A stretch of DNA of 64,000 nt from Acetanaerobacterium elongatum (GTDB lineage: Bacteria > Bacillota > Clostridia > Oscillospirales > Ruminococcaceae): assembly GCF_900103835.1 (NCBI RefSeq), contig NZ_FNID01000019.1:1-64000 (forward strand), in the 5' to 3' direction. The position numbers and the translations under genes are program-made. Of the stretch, positions 55,401 through 64,000 are shown piece after piece (position 1 is the stretch's first letter; each line of letters starts with the position of its first letter). The notes under the pieces are model-generated. The model was not told where the DNA came from. It made no database searches and saw only the letters and a program-made list of their open reading frames with translations.

Positions 55401-56847
55401 TTACAAAGGTGGAGAATCGGTCGATAATCTCCCCATTCTTAAGCTTTACCGCACCAATTTCAATAATGCGGTCGTTATAGGGCGAAAAGCCGGTGGTCTC
55501 GAGGTCAAACACCACAGTTTCATCCTCAAGCGGCGCTGTTGAATCCCCTTGCACCACGTCTAATGAATCAAGCACCAGATAGGCTTCAACGCCGTAAATA
55601 ATCTTAAACTGTCCACCCCCCTTGCGAATATCCTTTACGGTGTTCATCGCCTCGGGGTATGCCTGCACCACACCGTGATCGGTAATAGCTATTGCCTTAT
55701 GCCCCCACTTGTAGGCGCACATAATCAAGTCCTTAGCGCTGCTCATACCATCCATAGATGACATATTTGTGTGACAATGCAGTTCTACACGTTTATTCTC
55801 TGCATTATCTTTTTTCTTCACCTGCTGTGCCGTCATGATATCCAGCGGGCGGATGTTTACCTCGTTATCATACTTGTCAAAGCCGGCATCACCACGAATG
55901 ATAATTGTGGTACCTTTTTTCAAGCCGTCAAGCTTTTCAACCTTCTCTTTATCCTTTGCCTTATCGCAAATTAGCTTTAGGGTATTAGAACCGGTATAAT
56001 CGGTAAAATCGATGGAATATATGTATTTCGCCTTATCACGGGTTTCTTTTTTATCGTTTGTAAGCACATCACCCCAAACCACCACCTTGCCCGATTCGGC
56101 ATTTACCTCTTCCAGGCTTATTGGCTGCTGGTTGATGGCCTTTCCGATCAGTACCTGTGCGCTTCCCGAAACGATGGGTAAACGCTCAAACGGATTACCG
56201 GGCACCGGTTCTTTGTTCTGCCGCTCAACGCGTTTGGGGGCAGAACGTTCTCTATCAGAATCTTTAGCCCCCACAACCGGTTGCATTTTTGTGGGGTGAG
56301 CAGCTGAATCTGACAAAGCTGCCTTTTCTGCGGCTGTAAAAGTACTGATTTTAGCCGCATAATCTTCGGCAATCTCGGTGGTACCGCAGAAGGTAATCTC
56401 ACGGTTAACGCAGAATTCATCTTTGATAAGTTGCCGTAAAGCCGTATCGAATCCTGTTTGCTTTAAGATCTTTAAACCACCGTAGCATAGGTTTACCGAT
56501 ACACACTGATCAGTAATCTCGACCTCAGCATCATCCAAGAATCCGTTTACAATCTTACCTTTATTTCGCAGGGCAGTTACTAATTCAGGAAAATATTCAC
56601 GGGTAAGCAGATGCTCCTGATAACGCGGGTATATAATCACCGAGCGCAGATTCATCTTGGCAGCAATGTTTTCCTCCAGCAGGTAAAGCTCCTTTTTGGT
56701 TATGGTCTGGTCAAATTCCGCGGCAATACCCAAAAAGCTGTTTTCGTTGTCTACGTCAAGATGCAGAACTCTACCTTTGGCGATTGCATCCGAAAGCATG
56801 TCCTTACAAAGGATTGCGCCAAACAAAGCACCAAACGTTCTTTCCAT
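52462..56847 (-). CDS. polC: DNA polymerase III alpha subunit, PolC type
   Basis: 1461-residue replicative polymerase of Gram-positive bacteria. N-terminal domain, OB fold (about 235-330, GKVVVWGDVL), PHP domain (ELHCHTNMSSMDGMS and AITDHG), inserted DEDDh proofreading exonuclease (VVFDLETTGFSPYNDRIIEIG, NHHRACDDA), zinc module (YVCPNCKN ... KNCPVCGTRY), and the catalytic core with PDIDLNFSGEYQ and VKRTTGQHPGGM. GAAAGG lies 12 nt before ATG. It is the last gene of the pyrH-to-polC run. Confidence 0.97.
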   Translation of the reverse strand: MERTFGALFGAILCKDMLSDAIAKGRVLHLDVDNENSFLGIAAEFDQTITKKELYLLEENIAAKMNLRSVIIYPRYQEHLLTREYFPELVTALRNKGKIVNGFLDDAEVEITDQCVSVNLCYGGLKILKQTGFDTALRQLIKDEFCVNREITFCGTTEIAEDYAAKISTFTAAEKAALSDSAAHPTKMQPVVGAKDSDRERSAPKRVERQNKEPVPGNPFERLPIVSGSAQVLIGKAINQQPISLEEVNAESGKVVVWGDVLTNDKKETRDKAKYIYSIDFTDYTGSNTLKLICDKAKDKEKVEKLDGLKKGTTIIIRGDAGFDKYDNEVNIRPLDIMTAQQVKKKDNAENKRVELHCHTNMSSMDGMSSAKDLIMCAYKWGHKAIAITDHGVVQAYPEAMNTVKDIRKGGGQFKIIYGVEAYLVLDSLDVVQGDSTAPLEDETVVFDLETTGFSPYNDRIIEIGAVKLKNGEIIDRFSTFVNPQRPISEKITELTSITDDMVKDAPLEEQAVRDFYAFCGESPILVAHNASFDTGFLNISLKRLDITCNYTAVDTVSIARALLPDLNNHKLDTVAKALKLDDFNHHRACDDAAVLASIYLKFIETMKSQFNIQAVNEINGGLVLDDYKKLPSYHQIILAKNQVGLKNLYKLISKSHFEHFYKKPRILKSELTRLREGLILGTACEAGELYRAIVEQKSHQKLLDIAAYYDFLEIQPLTNNDFLIRSGKVKDEAQLIEYNKLIVSLAEQLGKPCVATGDVHYLNERDGVFRKILLSGQGYTDTEYQPPLHLRTTDEMLQEFSYLGEQKAYEVVVEAPNHIADLIDDSILPIPDGTYPPSIPGSEEDLQRITWKRVHEIYGENPPEVVSARLERELTSIIKHGFAVLYMIAQKLVFKSESDGYLVGSRGSVGSSFVATMAGISEVNPLPPHYVCPNCKNSEFFLDGSVGSGFDLPEKNCPVCGTRYKQDGHDIPFETFLGFDGDKAPDIDLNFSGEYQSTAHRYTEELFGADNVFKAGTIATVADKTAYGYVKNYLNEHGRVVHKAEENRLVSGCVGVKRTTGQHPGGMVVIPAGYDVTDFTPIQHPADQKEKGITTTHFDFHSLHDTILKLDILGHDVPTLYKHLEQLTGIKINDVPLNDPKVYSLFTSTEALGVEPKDIDCETGSLAIPEMGTDFVRGMLLDARPKNFSDLLQISGLSHGTDVWLGNAQELIKNGTCTISEVIGTRDSIMTYLIYKGVEKKLSFKIMEYTRKGKAPKEFTPELIQTLLDHNVPQWYIDSCLKIKYMFPKAHAAAYVIGAIRLGWFKVYYPLEFYAAFFTVRGGDFDAESAIAGKRVVMQKLADLKVRKNERSAKEDGIFESLQIVNEMLARGLDFLPVSLYKSHATSYLCEDGKIRLPFCALKGVGESAAQNLQAARGGEPFLSADDLAAKAGVSKSVIEILDNAGALEGLPKTSQLTLF

Positions 56848-56889
56848 TGCTTTATCTTACCTTTCCGTAAACAATAACAACAACCATTG

Positions 56890-57939
56890 CTACATAGCCT
56901 TTATCTCTGCGAGCAGTACCGGTATAATTTCGGCTTCAGGTATCTTTCTAATGATCTGCCCCTTTTTAAAGAGCATTGCCTCCCCGTTGCCGCCCGCAAT
57001 ACCGATATCCGCTTCCCGCGCTTCTCCCGGGCCGTTTACTGCACAGCCCATGATAGCCACCGTAATATCCTTATTAACGCCTGCCAAAGCCGCCTCTGCC
57101 TCCTTGGCAAGCCTGATTAAATCAATACTGGTTCTGCCGCAGGTTGGGCAGGAGATTATATTCACACCGCCGTATAGCTGCAGCCCCTTCAGGATATCCC
57201 TTGCCGCAGAGACCTCTTTAACAGGGTCGTCGGTCAACGAAACCCTGATGGTATCGCCAATATCATCAAGTAAAAGGGGGGCCAAACCTTCTGCAGACTT
57301 AATAATACCCATGCGCTCGGTCCCAGCCTCCGTAACCCCAAGGTGCAATGGAAAACTACAGCGCTCAGCAGCCAGACGGTAAGCCGTCACCATGGTTTTA
57401 ACGTTGGAGGATTTCATTGAAAGCACTATATCCTCAAAATCATAGCGGGTTAGCAGCGAGGTGTGATACAGGGCACTTTCGCACAGAGCTTCTGCCGTAG
57501 GTGCTCCGTATCGCTCAAGAATATGCTTCTCCAATGATCCGGAATTTACCCCGATTCGTATCGGAATTCCCTTTAGGCGGCAGGTATCAGCCACTTGCTT
57601 TACATGCTCGTCGCTGCTGATATTTCCGGGGTTGATACGAATCTTGTCCACCCCGGCGGCAGCTGACTCTAATGCCAGATGATAATCGAAATGGATGTCC
57701 GCCACAAGCGGTACATCCACGTTTGATTTAATTGCGTCTATCAGTTTTACAGCCTTCATATCGGGAATAGCTACCCGAATAATGTCACAGCCAGCCTCTT
57801 TTAAAGCTTTGGCCTGCTCTATATTACCCTCAGTATCCTCCGCCCTTTTGCTGAGCATGGATTGTATGGTGATAGGGCTACCGCCGCCGATAAAAGCCTT
57901 GCCAACAGCTACCCGTTTGGTATGAAACCGGTCTGTCAT
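56890..57939 (-). CDS. ispG: 4-hydroxy-3-methylbut-2-enyl diphosphate synthase (GcpE)
   Basis: 349-residue iron-sulfur enzyme of the MEP isoprenoid pathway. TIM-barrel part begins TKRVAVGKAFIGGGSPITIQSM; cluster cysteines are in ISCPTCGRT and IMGCAVNGPGEAREAD, with the later Glu. GAAAGG lies 12 nt before ATG. Downstream of rseP, with dxr, uppS and cdsA nearby feeding the same lipid-carrier route. Confidence 0.96.
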   Translation of the reverse strand: MTDRFHTKRVAVGKAFIGGGSPITIQSMLSKRAEDTEGNIEQAKALKEAGCDIIRVAIPDMKAVKLIDAIKSNVDVPLVADIHFDYHLALESAAAGVDKIRINPGNISSDEHVKQVADTCRLKGIPIRIGVNSGSLEKHILERYGAPTAEALCESALYHTSLLTRYDFEDIVLSMKSSNVKTMVTAYRLAAERCSFPLHLGVTEAGTERMGIIKSAEGLAPLLLDDIGDTIRVSLTDDPVKEVSAARDILKGLQLYGGVNIISCPTCGRTSIDLIRLAKEAEAALAGVNKDITVAIMGCAVNGPGEAREADIGIAGGNGEAMLFKKGQIIRKIPEAEIIPVLLAEIKAM

Positions 57940-57971
57940 GAAATAAGCCTGCCTTTCCTACCCTGAAAAAA

Positions 57972-59003
57972 CTACCCCTTAATCAACCGGACAATATCGT
58001 TGAAGGTTACAAAAACCATTAATAGTATCAACAACGCAAAGCCTGCCGTGTGAATTAAGCCTTCATACTTCGGGTTTATCGGTTTTCTTCTTACCAGCTC
58101 CACCAATAGGAATAACAGCCTGCCACCGTCTAACGCAGGCAAGGGTAACAGGTTAAAAATACCCACGTTGATGGTTATAAACGCAACCAGTGACAGCAGC
58201 GACTGCCACCCGATGGCGGATGCCTGCCCAATGGCCTTTGATACCCCCACCGGCCCCGATAGCTGCTGCACCCCGAACCTGCCCGTTACAAGGTCAAGCA
58301 GGGATACCCAAACAATCTTGCCAATGGTTAAAGAGTAGAAAAACGATTGATGAAGTACCGAAAAGAAGGTTTTTTTAACTGGGTACACCTTAAAATCCAA
58401 CCGGATTGATTGCCCCAATTCTGCATTCTTTTCTACGGGAAAAGGTATACCCTTGAGTTCAACAATCTTTCCGTCACGCCTTATAACAAAATCTGCTTTA
58501 CCGTCGGTATCACGAACCAACGAAAAGATGATATCATAATCGACCTTCACCATCGAACCGTTAATCTTTAATATCTCATCGCCTATTTTCAGCATACTGC
58601 TGCTGGTTGCGGCGCTGTCAAAAGCAGCTATGGTTGTAGAAGCAATGGCATTCTGATTCAGCGTAATAATCAGTACCACGATAAACCCAAGCACCAGGTT
58701 CATAAATGCACCGGCCACTACCACCAAAATACGGCACCAGAGGGGGCGGCGATTAAAAGCATGCTCATCGCTGCTTTCTTCATCCTCGCCCTCCATGCTT
58801 ACAAAACCACCGATAGGAAAAGCACGAAGTGAATACCTTGTTTCGCCTCTATTAATCTTAAAAATAGTTGGTCCCATACCCAAGGCAAATTCATTTACCC
58901 TAATTCCCGTTGATTTTGCGGTTACAAAATGTCCGAGCTCATGAATAAAAATTATTACACTGAAAACCAATACCGTTATAAGGATGGTTACAACAATATT
59001 CAT
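57972..59003 (-). CDS. rseP: Site-2 metalloprotease RseP/RasP
   Basis: 343-residue intramembrane zinc protease. HExxH in IIFIHELGHFVTAKSTG (His21-His25) in the first helix, a PDZ domain (about 115-195, LKIGDEILKINGSMV), and the third ligand in LLPLPALDGGRLLF. The number of helices (about four) fits the family. GAAAGG lies 12 nt before ATG; between them sits a 4-codon frame (ATG GTA CGA AGA TGA) whose stop overlaps the rseP start. Confidence 0.94.
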   Translation of the reverse strand: MNIVVTILITVLVFSVIIFIHELGHFVTAKSTGIRVNEFALGMGPTIFKINRGETRYSLRAFPIGGFVSMEGEDEESSDEHAFNRRPLWCRILVVVAGAFMNLVLGFIVVLIITLNQNAIASTTIAAFDSAATSSSMLKIGDEILKINGSMVKVDYDIIFSLVRDTDGKADFVIRRDGKIVELKGIPFPVEKNAELGQSIRLDFKVYPVKKTFFSVLHQSFFYSLTIGKIVWVSLLDLVTGRFGVQQLSGPVGVSKAIGQASAIGWQSLLSLVAFITINVGIFNLLPLPALDGGRLLFLLVELVRRKPINPKYEGLIHTAGFALLILLMVFVTFNDIVRLIKG

Positions 59004-59077
59004 CTTCGTACCATACCTTTCTTTTAGCTTTACGCTTGAAACCGGTTTATGAAGTCAAATCATCACTTTAAATGTCA

Positions 59078-60235
59078 TCAGCGTGATGCATAGCGTTTCA
59101 GCACAAATTTACGTGCGGCAGCATCTGCTTGCAGGATATTATCAACCGTTAGGGTATCCCGCAGAGTAATTGTCTCCACCGCCTCGGCTACAAGGTCTCC
59201 AATCTGAGTAAAGCGAATTTTCCCACTTAAAAAAAGCTCCACTGCCTGCTCATTGGCTCCGTTTGCAACGCAGGGGGCAAAGCCACCCATTTCAAAGGCA
59301 TGCTTTGCGGTTGAGAGACAGGTAAATGTTTTACTGTCCGGCTGAAAGAAGGTCAATTTGCCGTAATCGGTAAGCGAAAGTCGTTTTGCAGGGGATGGCA
59401 GCCTTTCTGGGTAGGTTAAAGCATATTGAATGGGAACACGCATATCAGGAACACCAAGCTGAGCAATCACCGCACCATCGGCAAACTCCACCGCGGAATG
59501 AATTACGCTTTCACGATGAATTAAAACCTCAATCAACTCTGGCGTAATACCAAACAGCCAGGCGGCTTCAATAATCTCCAAGCCTTTATTCATCATGGTA
59601 GCACTGTCAATGGTAATTTTTGCACCCATGCTCCAGTTTGGGTGCTTTAGCGCCTGCTCTGCAGTAACACCTTCGAGCTGCTCACGAGTCCAGCCAAAGA
59701 ACGGCCCACCAGAAGCAGTTAAAAGTATACGCTGTACCTGATTCTGTTTATTATTACCCTGCAAGCTTTGAAATATCGCAGAGTGCTCACTGTCTACAGG
59801 AAGGATGGATACACCCTTTTGCCGTGCCAGTTCGGTTACCAGCGCCCCGCCTGTTACCATTGTTTCTTTGTTGGCAAGCGCTACCGTCTTATGCGCGTTT
59901 ATAGCTGCCAAAGTGGGTAGTAATCCGGCAATTCCAACAATTGCATTCAATATAATATCAGCTTGAGGGAGGGCTGCCGCTTCACATACCCCCTCTGAGC
60001 CAAAAAGCACACGAGTATCGGTATCGGCAAGTCGCGTTTTCAAGGTATTATATGCATCTTTTTCGCACACTACAACCATTTTAGGCCGAAATTCTCGCGC
60101 CTGCTCTTCCAGTAACGACGCATTCTTATTCGCAGTAAGCGCTAGAACGGTATAACCATGCAGGCGGCATACATCGAGTGCCTGCCTGCCTATCGAACCT
60201 GTAGAACCTAAAATGGATATTTTCTTTATACTCAC
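59078..60235 (-). CDS. dxr: 1-deoxy-D-xylulose 5-phosphate reductoisomerase
   Basis: 385-residue NADPH enzyme committing to the MEP pathway. SIKKISILGSTGSIGRQALDV at the N-terminus, LANKETMVTGG, LPVDSEHSAIFQSL (metal site), ASGGPFFG and MGAKITIDSATMMNKGLEIIEA. I use GTG 60235, which gives the standard N-terminus, but its ribosome binding site is poor; the frame is open to 60295. Confidence 0.94.
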   Translation of the reverse strand: MSIKKISILGSTGSIGRQALDVCRLHGYTVLALTANKNASLLEEQAREFRPKMVVVCEKDAYNTLKTRLADTDTRVLFGSEGVCEAAALPQADIILNAIVGIAGLLPTLAAINAHKTVALANKETMVTGGALVTELARQKGVSILPVDSEHSAIFQSLQGNNKQNQVQRILLTASGGPFFGWTREQLEGVTAEQALKHPNWSMGAKITIDSATMMNKGLEIIEAAWLFGITPELIEVLIHRESVIHSAVEFADGAVIAQLGVPDMRVPIQYALTYPERLPSPAKRLSLTDYGKLTFFQPDSKTFTCLSTAKHAFEMGGFAPCVANGANEQAVELFLSGKIRFTQIGDLVAEAVETITLRDTLTVDNILQADAAARKFVLKRYASR

Positions 60236-60322
60236 AAGCTGTACCAGCATTTCATTCAAATTCAAATTACTTTGTAACAAGCCACATTTATCCATTCTAA
60301 AGTGGATAAATGTGGCCTATCG

Positions 60323-61156
60323 TTACCTTGTTACAAATGAGGCAAAGGAGATAAATACATACAGCACCGGCGATACAAACAGAACACTGTCAAAACGGTC
60401 CATAATACCGCCATGCCCCGGAAGAATGTTTCCGTAATCCTTAATACCCGTCTGCCTTTTGATGACAGATGCAAACAAATCACCCAGAATGCCTGCAACG
60501 GCACATACCGGAGCCGCTAAAGCAAGCATGATGTAGGAAACATGGATAGCCTCGCCCATGAAGCTTCTGTATAAGGTATAGAGCAACCCTATCAACAGAT
60601 ACCCTAGAATCGTAGCCACAATTCCGCCCACGGCACCTTCTACTGTCTTTTTCGGGCTTATCTTCGGAGCCATCTTGTGCTTACCAAAAAGGCTTCCGAT
60701 AAAATAGCCCCCAGAGTCGGCAAACCATCCACCGCCTAAAGCCAGAACATAATAAAAGATGCCATCGGGGTATAACCGGTCACGCAGTATAATCGAAACT
60801 GAAAAAACCACGGGAACAAGCAGGGTTACTAAAAATGCCGTGCAGATGCTGGGCAACATATATTTTTCATGCCGCATCAAAAACATGGCACCTAAAAAAA
60901 CCAAATAAAACGCAGCCATTGCAATTAGGTAATGCTTAAAAGGCTTTAGATACAGCATGGGGAAAAACAATGCAAAGGCCACACTCACAACCAGAACAAG
61001 CTTACTGGTAACATATTGCGTCTGATACAGCAGCTCATAAACCGCCAGCGCAGAAACAATACCAATAAACAGGTTAAATACGGGTGTTTCAAAAAAGAGC
61101 ATTGCAACAAAAAGAACAATTAAAGCAATAGCGGCTGTAGTTAACCTTTGCTTCAA
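60323..61156 (-). CDS. cdsA: Phosphatidate cytidylyltransferase
   Basis: 277-residue membrane enzyme making CDP-diacylglycerol. Seven or eight hydrophobic segments; the C-terminal signature SVIKRQTGIKDYGNILPGHGGIMDRFDS is diagnostic. TTG start at 61156, three nt after the uppS stop, so the two are coupled. Confidence 0.94.
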   Translation of the reverse strand: MKQRLTTAAIALIVLFVAMLFFETPVFNLFIGIVSALAVYELLYQTQYVTSKLVLVVSVAFALFFPMLYLKPFKHYLIAMAAFYLVFLGAMFLMRHEKYMLPSICTAFLVTLLVPVVFSVSIILRDRLYPDGIFYYVLALGGGWFADSGGYFIGSLFGKHKMAPKISPKKTVEGAVGGIVATILGYLLIGLLYTLYRSFMGEAIHVSYIMLALAAPVCAVAGILGDLFASVIKRQTGIKDYGNILPGHGGIMDRFDSVLFVSPVLYVFISFASFVTR

Positions 61157-61159
61157 AAC

Positions 61160-61900
61160 CTATATCCCCCCAAAGCGCCTTGAACGTTTGGCATATTCCA
61201 TTAAGGCCTTATCAAGATGGTCGGGTTTAAAATCGGGCCACAAAACATCCATAAAAACATACTCGGAATACGCCGACTGCCAAATGAGAAAATTTGACGT
61301 TCTCTGCTCGCCGCTTGGACGAATAATCAGGTCAGGGTCAGGCTGTCCGGCAGTAAACATCAGGCCTGAAAGATATTCCTCGGTAATATCTTCGGGCTTT
61401 ATCAGCCCAGCCGATACGTTGTTGGCGGCCTGCTGAGCCGCATGAACAATCTCTGACCTACCGCCGTAGTTCAGGGCAATATTTACACATATGCCTGTAC
61501 AATCCTGCGATAAAGCCTCAACGCGAGCCATGTTCTCAACAATATCCGGCGCAAGCCTTACACGCTCACCTATAAAATGAGTACGATAGTTTTTACGGTT
61601 ACCAGACTGGTTTTTCTCAAAAACCTCGCTGATGTATTCCCGCAAAAGGTTCATAATGGCGTCAACCTCAGCCTGCGGGCGCTTCCAGTTCTCGGTGGAA
61701 AACATATATGCGGTAAGGTATCGGATGCCGATCTCCTGACAATAATCCACTAGGTTGCTGAAGGCTGCTGCACCGTAACGGTGCCCAACCTGCCGCGGCA
61801 GGCCGCGCTTTTTCGCCCAACGGCCGTTTCCGTCCATAATAATTCCAATATGGGTAGGCAGCGCATTTTTTGCCGTAAGCTCTTTGATAATTTGAGTAAT
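61160..61900 (-). CDS. uppS: Isoprenyl transferase (undecaprenyl diphosphate synthase)
   Basis: cis-Prenyltransferase making the C55 carrier for cell-wall synthesis. LPTHIGIIMDGNGRWAKKRGLPRQVGHR has the catalytic Asp and substrate Asn/Arg; the C-terminus has DLIIRPSGEQRTSNFLIWQS. The first ATG (61837) falls inside this conserved block, and the frame runs upstream without ATG, GTG or TTG to a TGA at 61915-61913. A start at ATT 61900 (9 nt after GAGGG) or at CTG 61909/ATT 61906 is the best reading. Coordinates use ATT 61900, with about 246 residues. Confidence 0.88.
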   Translation of the reverse strand: MTQIIKELTAKNALPTHIGIIMDGNGRWAKKRGLPRQVGHRYGAAAFSNLVDYCQEIGIRYLTAYMFSTENWKRPQAEVDAIMNLLREYISEVFEKNQSGNRKNYRTHFIGERVRLAPDIVENMARVEALSQDCTGICVNIALNYGGRSEIVHAAQQAANNVSAGLIKPEDITEEYLSGLMFTAGQPDPDLIIRPSGEQRTSNFLIWQSAYSEYVFMDVLWPDFKPDHLDKALMEYAKRSRRFGGI

Positions 61901-61925
61901 TTGAATCAGCCCTCACTTAAAAGCA

Positions 61926-62480
61926 CTATATTTCAAGGATTTCCTTTTCCTTATCGGCGCACATCTTATCAATCTGCTTGCAATACTTATCGGTCAAATC
62001 CTGTATCTGCTTTTCGCCGTCTTTTAAGTCATCCTCGGTGATTTCATTGGCCTTCTGCATCTTTTTCAGCTTATCCACCCCATCGCGGCGAATGGAACGA
62101 ATAGCCACCTTGCACTCTTCAGAATACTTGCTTACGCTCTTGCACAGGTCTTTTCTGCGCTCTTCGGTAAGCGGCGGGAACACCAACCGTATCACACGGC
62201 CGTCATTTTGAGGGTTGATACCGATATCCGAGGTTTGAATCGCCTTCTCAATCAGCTTCAGTGTAGAGGCATCCCACGGCTGAATGGTAAGAATTCTGGC
62301 TTCGGAAACCGAAACGGCGGCCATCTGATTGATTGCAGTGGGGGTTCCGTAATAGTCTACCGTTAGTCTATCCAATACACTGGGGTTTGCTCTGCCTGCC
62401 CTTATGGAATGAAACTCACCTTTAAGGGCAGTAATGGACTTCTCCATTTTGTCGGTAAGAGCCTTTAATTCTTCCTTCAT
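61926..62480 (-). CDS. frr: Ribosome recycling factor
   Basis: 184-residue two-domain factor that splits post-termination ribosomes with EF-G. Signature FHSIRAGRANPSVLDRLTVDYYG near the N-terminus, LTIQPWDASTLKLIEKAI, and FPPLTEERRKDLCK. ATG 62480 follows AGAGGAAG by 9 nt; TTG 62489 is too close. Confidence 0.96.
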   Translation of the reverse strand: MKEELKALTDKMEKSITALKGEFHSIRAGRANPSVLDRLTVDYYGTPTAINQMAAVSVSEARILTIQPWDASTLKLIEKAIQTSDIGINPQNDGRVIRLVFPPLTEERRKDLCKSVSKYSEECKVAIRSIRRDGVDKLKKMQKANEITEDDLKDGEKQIQDLTDKYCKQIDKMCADKEKEILEI

Positions 62481-62539
62481 CTTCGTCAACTTCCTCTCTT
62501 AATCAATACTAATCATGTATCAAAGATTGCTTAAGGCTT

Positions 62540-63247
62540 TTATTTCTGCACCATCGTTCCAATGGATTCACCGCAGGCTGCCCGTACAATGTTCTGCGGG
62601 TCTTCAATACTGAAAACAAGGATCGGAATATTATTGTCTTTGCACATAGAGGCAGCAGTACTATCCATAACCGCAAGGTCTTTATTCAGCACCTCGGCAA
62701 ATGTAAGGGTATCATACTTTACGGCATCGGGATTCTTCACCGGGTCACTGGTATAAACACCATCTACCATGGTTGCCTTAAAGATAATATCAGCATCAAT
62801 CTCCGCCGCACGAAGCGTAGATGCTGTATCGGTAGAGAAAAACGGGTTACCGGTACCGCAGCCGAAGATAACTACCCTACCCTTTTCAAGATGTCTAACC
62901 GCACGGTTGCGGATATACGGCTCTGCAATAGCCTGCATGGAGATAGCGGTTTGAACGCGTACGTCAACATCCATCTGTTCCAATGCATCAGCTAAAGCCA
63001 ATGAATTGATTACGGTTGCGAGCATTCCCATATGGTCGGCACGGGTACGTTCCATTTTCTCGCTGCTTCTGCCCCGCCAAAAGTTTCCTCCGCCAACTAC
63101 AATCGCAACCTGCACGCCAAGATCATGCACCTGCTTAATGCTGCTGCAGATAGCACAAACCACATCATAATCAAGCCCTTGCTTTTTATCTCCGGCCAAC
63201 GCCTCGCCGGAGAGCTTGAGCAATATCCTTTTATATTTTGGCTCCAT
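62540..63247 (-). CDS. pyrH: UMP kinase
   Basis: 235-residue amino-acid-kinase-family enzyme. [14 protein letters not shown] at the N-terminus, [18 protein letters not shown]-type [12 protein letters not shown], and [13 protein letters not shown] are characteristic. Start ATG 63247 is 13 nt after GAAAGG; an ATG at 63259 nearly touches the site. First gene of the run ending with polC. Confidence 0.96.
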   Translation of the reverse strand: MEPKYKRILLKLSGEALAGDKKQGLDYDVVCAICSSIKQVHDLGVQVAIVVGGGNFWRGRSSEKMERTRADHMGMLATVINSLALADALEQMDVDVRVQTAISMQAIAEPYIRNRAVRHLEKGRVVIFGCGTGNPFFSTDTASTLRAAEIDADIIFKATMVDGVYTSDPVKNPDAVKYDTLTFAEVLNKDLAVMDSTAASMCKDNNIPILVFSIEDPQNIVRAACGESIGTMVQK

Positions 63248-63626
63248 GAACAGAAACATTCCTTTCAATTATAACAAATAACTTATTATAGAATCCCTTA
63301 TACTTATCTCTAATAAAGCCTCTTAAGATTCGAGCAAAAAGCTTTGATTTATGGCTCATGCAAACATTTTGTAGTAAGGCTTTAATGAAAGATTAGTATT
63401 ACTACCGGGCAGGATATAATATTTTACATATCCTGATAATATCACTAACGTTTATTTTACAATATGGAAGATATAAAGTAAAGTAAATATCTTGGCTGAG
63501 AGATTAATTTTTACCTTTTGTGTATAATTGAAATATGCCGCCTTTTCGTTTATTATATACACAGATTCATATTCTAGTAAAAACAAGAACTGCACCATCT
63601 AGAGATTGGGAAGGTCGTAGGGGCTG
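63248..63626. other. Divergent intergenic region between pyrH and nth
   Basis: About 380 nt, A/T-rich, no gene seen. It should hold promoters for both directions. Minus-strand TATAAT occurs at 63290-63285 and 63273-63268 but without good -35 hexamers; plus-strand TATAAT occurs at 63523-63528 ahead of nth, also without a clear -35. Confidence 0.5.
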
Positions 63627-64000
63627 ATGGATATTATCAAACGTACCAATAAAATTATTGAAGCGCTGGGACAAGAATATCCGGCAGCGAAATGCTCACT
63701 GGAGTATTCTAAACCCTACGAGCTGCTGATTGCTACGCGTCTTTCTGCGCAGTGTACCGACGCAAGAGTGAATATTGTGACCAAGATATTATTTGAAAGA
63801 TACCCTACCCTTCAAAGCCTTGCGGAGGCGAAAACAGATGAACTGGAGGAGATTGTAAAGCCCTGCGGCTTTTACAGAACCAAAACACAGGATATCATCC
63901 GAATCTGCCAAGACCTAATTGCTCGTTTCGGCTCCAGAGTACCTGATAATATGGATGATCTGCTCTCGTTAAGCGGGGTTGGCCGCAAAACCGCAAACCT
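63627..64000 (+). CDS. nth: Endonuclease III, N-terminal part
   Basis: 124 codons to the window edge. DNA glycosylase/AP lyase for oxidised pyrimidines. PYELLIATRLSAQCTDARVN (about 28-47) and PCGFYRTKTQDII match the family; the helix-hairpin-helix LSGVGRKTANL at the right edge has the catalytic lysine (RK). The aspartate and iron-sulfur cluster cysteines lie beyond the window. Confidence 0.93.
   Translation, partial: MDIIKRTNKIIEALGQEYPAAKCSLEYSKPYELLIATRLSAQCTDARVNIVTKILFERYPTLQSLAEAKTDELEEIVKPCGFYRTKTQDIIRICQDLIARFGSRVPDNMDDLLSLSGVGRKTAN

Overview
The window looks like chromosomal core sequence from a spore-forming, low-to-mid GC anaerobic Firmicute of class Clostridia, most likely the Oscillospirales/Ruminococcaceae side. 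The signs are a SCIFF peptide with its radical-SAM maturase, a spoIIM gene and a CwlD-type amidase, PolC in the pyrH-frr-uppS-cdsA-dxr-rseP-ispG operon, T-box, lysine, THF and L19 leader RNAs, and A/T-rich sigma-A promoters with 17-nt spacers. The organism call is inference from gene content and order.

Layout. 1-350: the 5' part of an IS transposase running out of the window. 380-4130 (+): rplS with a structured leader, two tandem signal peptidases, rbgA, rnhB, yraN. 4178-7381 (+): M19 dipeptidase, threonine synthase, metallophosphoesterase. 7480-14403 (+): protein quality control (tig, clpP, clpX, lon) then engB. 14613-16685 (+): yerC-like regulator, methyltransferase, hslO and a tRNA-Val. 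16773-26967 (-): ArsR regulator, XerC-like recombinase, DUF624 protein, XerD-like recombinase, spoIIM, proC, then queA-tgt-yajC-TIGR04086-scfA-scfB. 27008-30765 (+): a lysine-riboswitch operon asd-dapA-dapB-ACT. 30824-38997 (-): ABC-F ATPase, DUF6873-like protein, FtsX-type permease and HlyD-type adaptor, radA, cwlD, a small membrane protein. 39140-39537 (-): five tRNAs (Val-Asp-Phe-Gly-Cys). 39653-44455 (-): MFS transporter, zinc-dependent phospholipase C-like protein, THF-riboswitch folT, T-box tyrS. 44514-52419 (-): a complete hisZGDCBHAFIE operon behind a hairpin-rich leader. 52462-63247 (-): polC, ispG, rseP, dxr, cdsA, uppS, frr, pyrH. 63627-64000 (+): start of nth.

How it works together. 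Most of the window is biosynthesis and housekeeping under RNA-level control: L19, lysine, tRNA-Tyr and tetrahydrofolate each appear to be read by a cis RNA, and the his operon has a leader that appears to hide its first ribosome binding site. A recurring translation signal is GAAAGG placed 10-13 nt before the start codon, which fits pairing with the extreme 3' tail of 16S rRNA and resolves many start-codon choices. I see no phage, CRISPR or defence island. The most unusual items are the his-leader palindromes, uppS without a standard start codon, XerD without its usual hairpin lysine, and the scfA/scfB arrangement.
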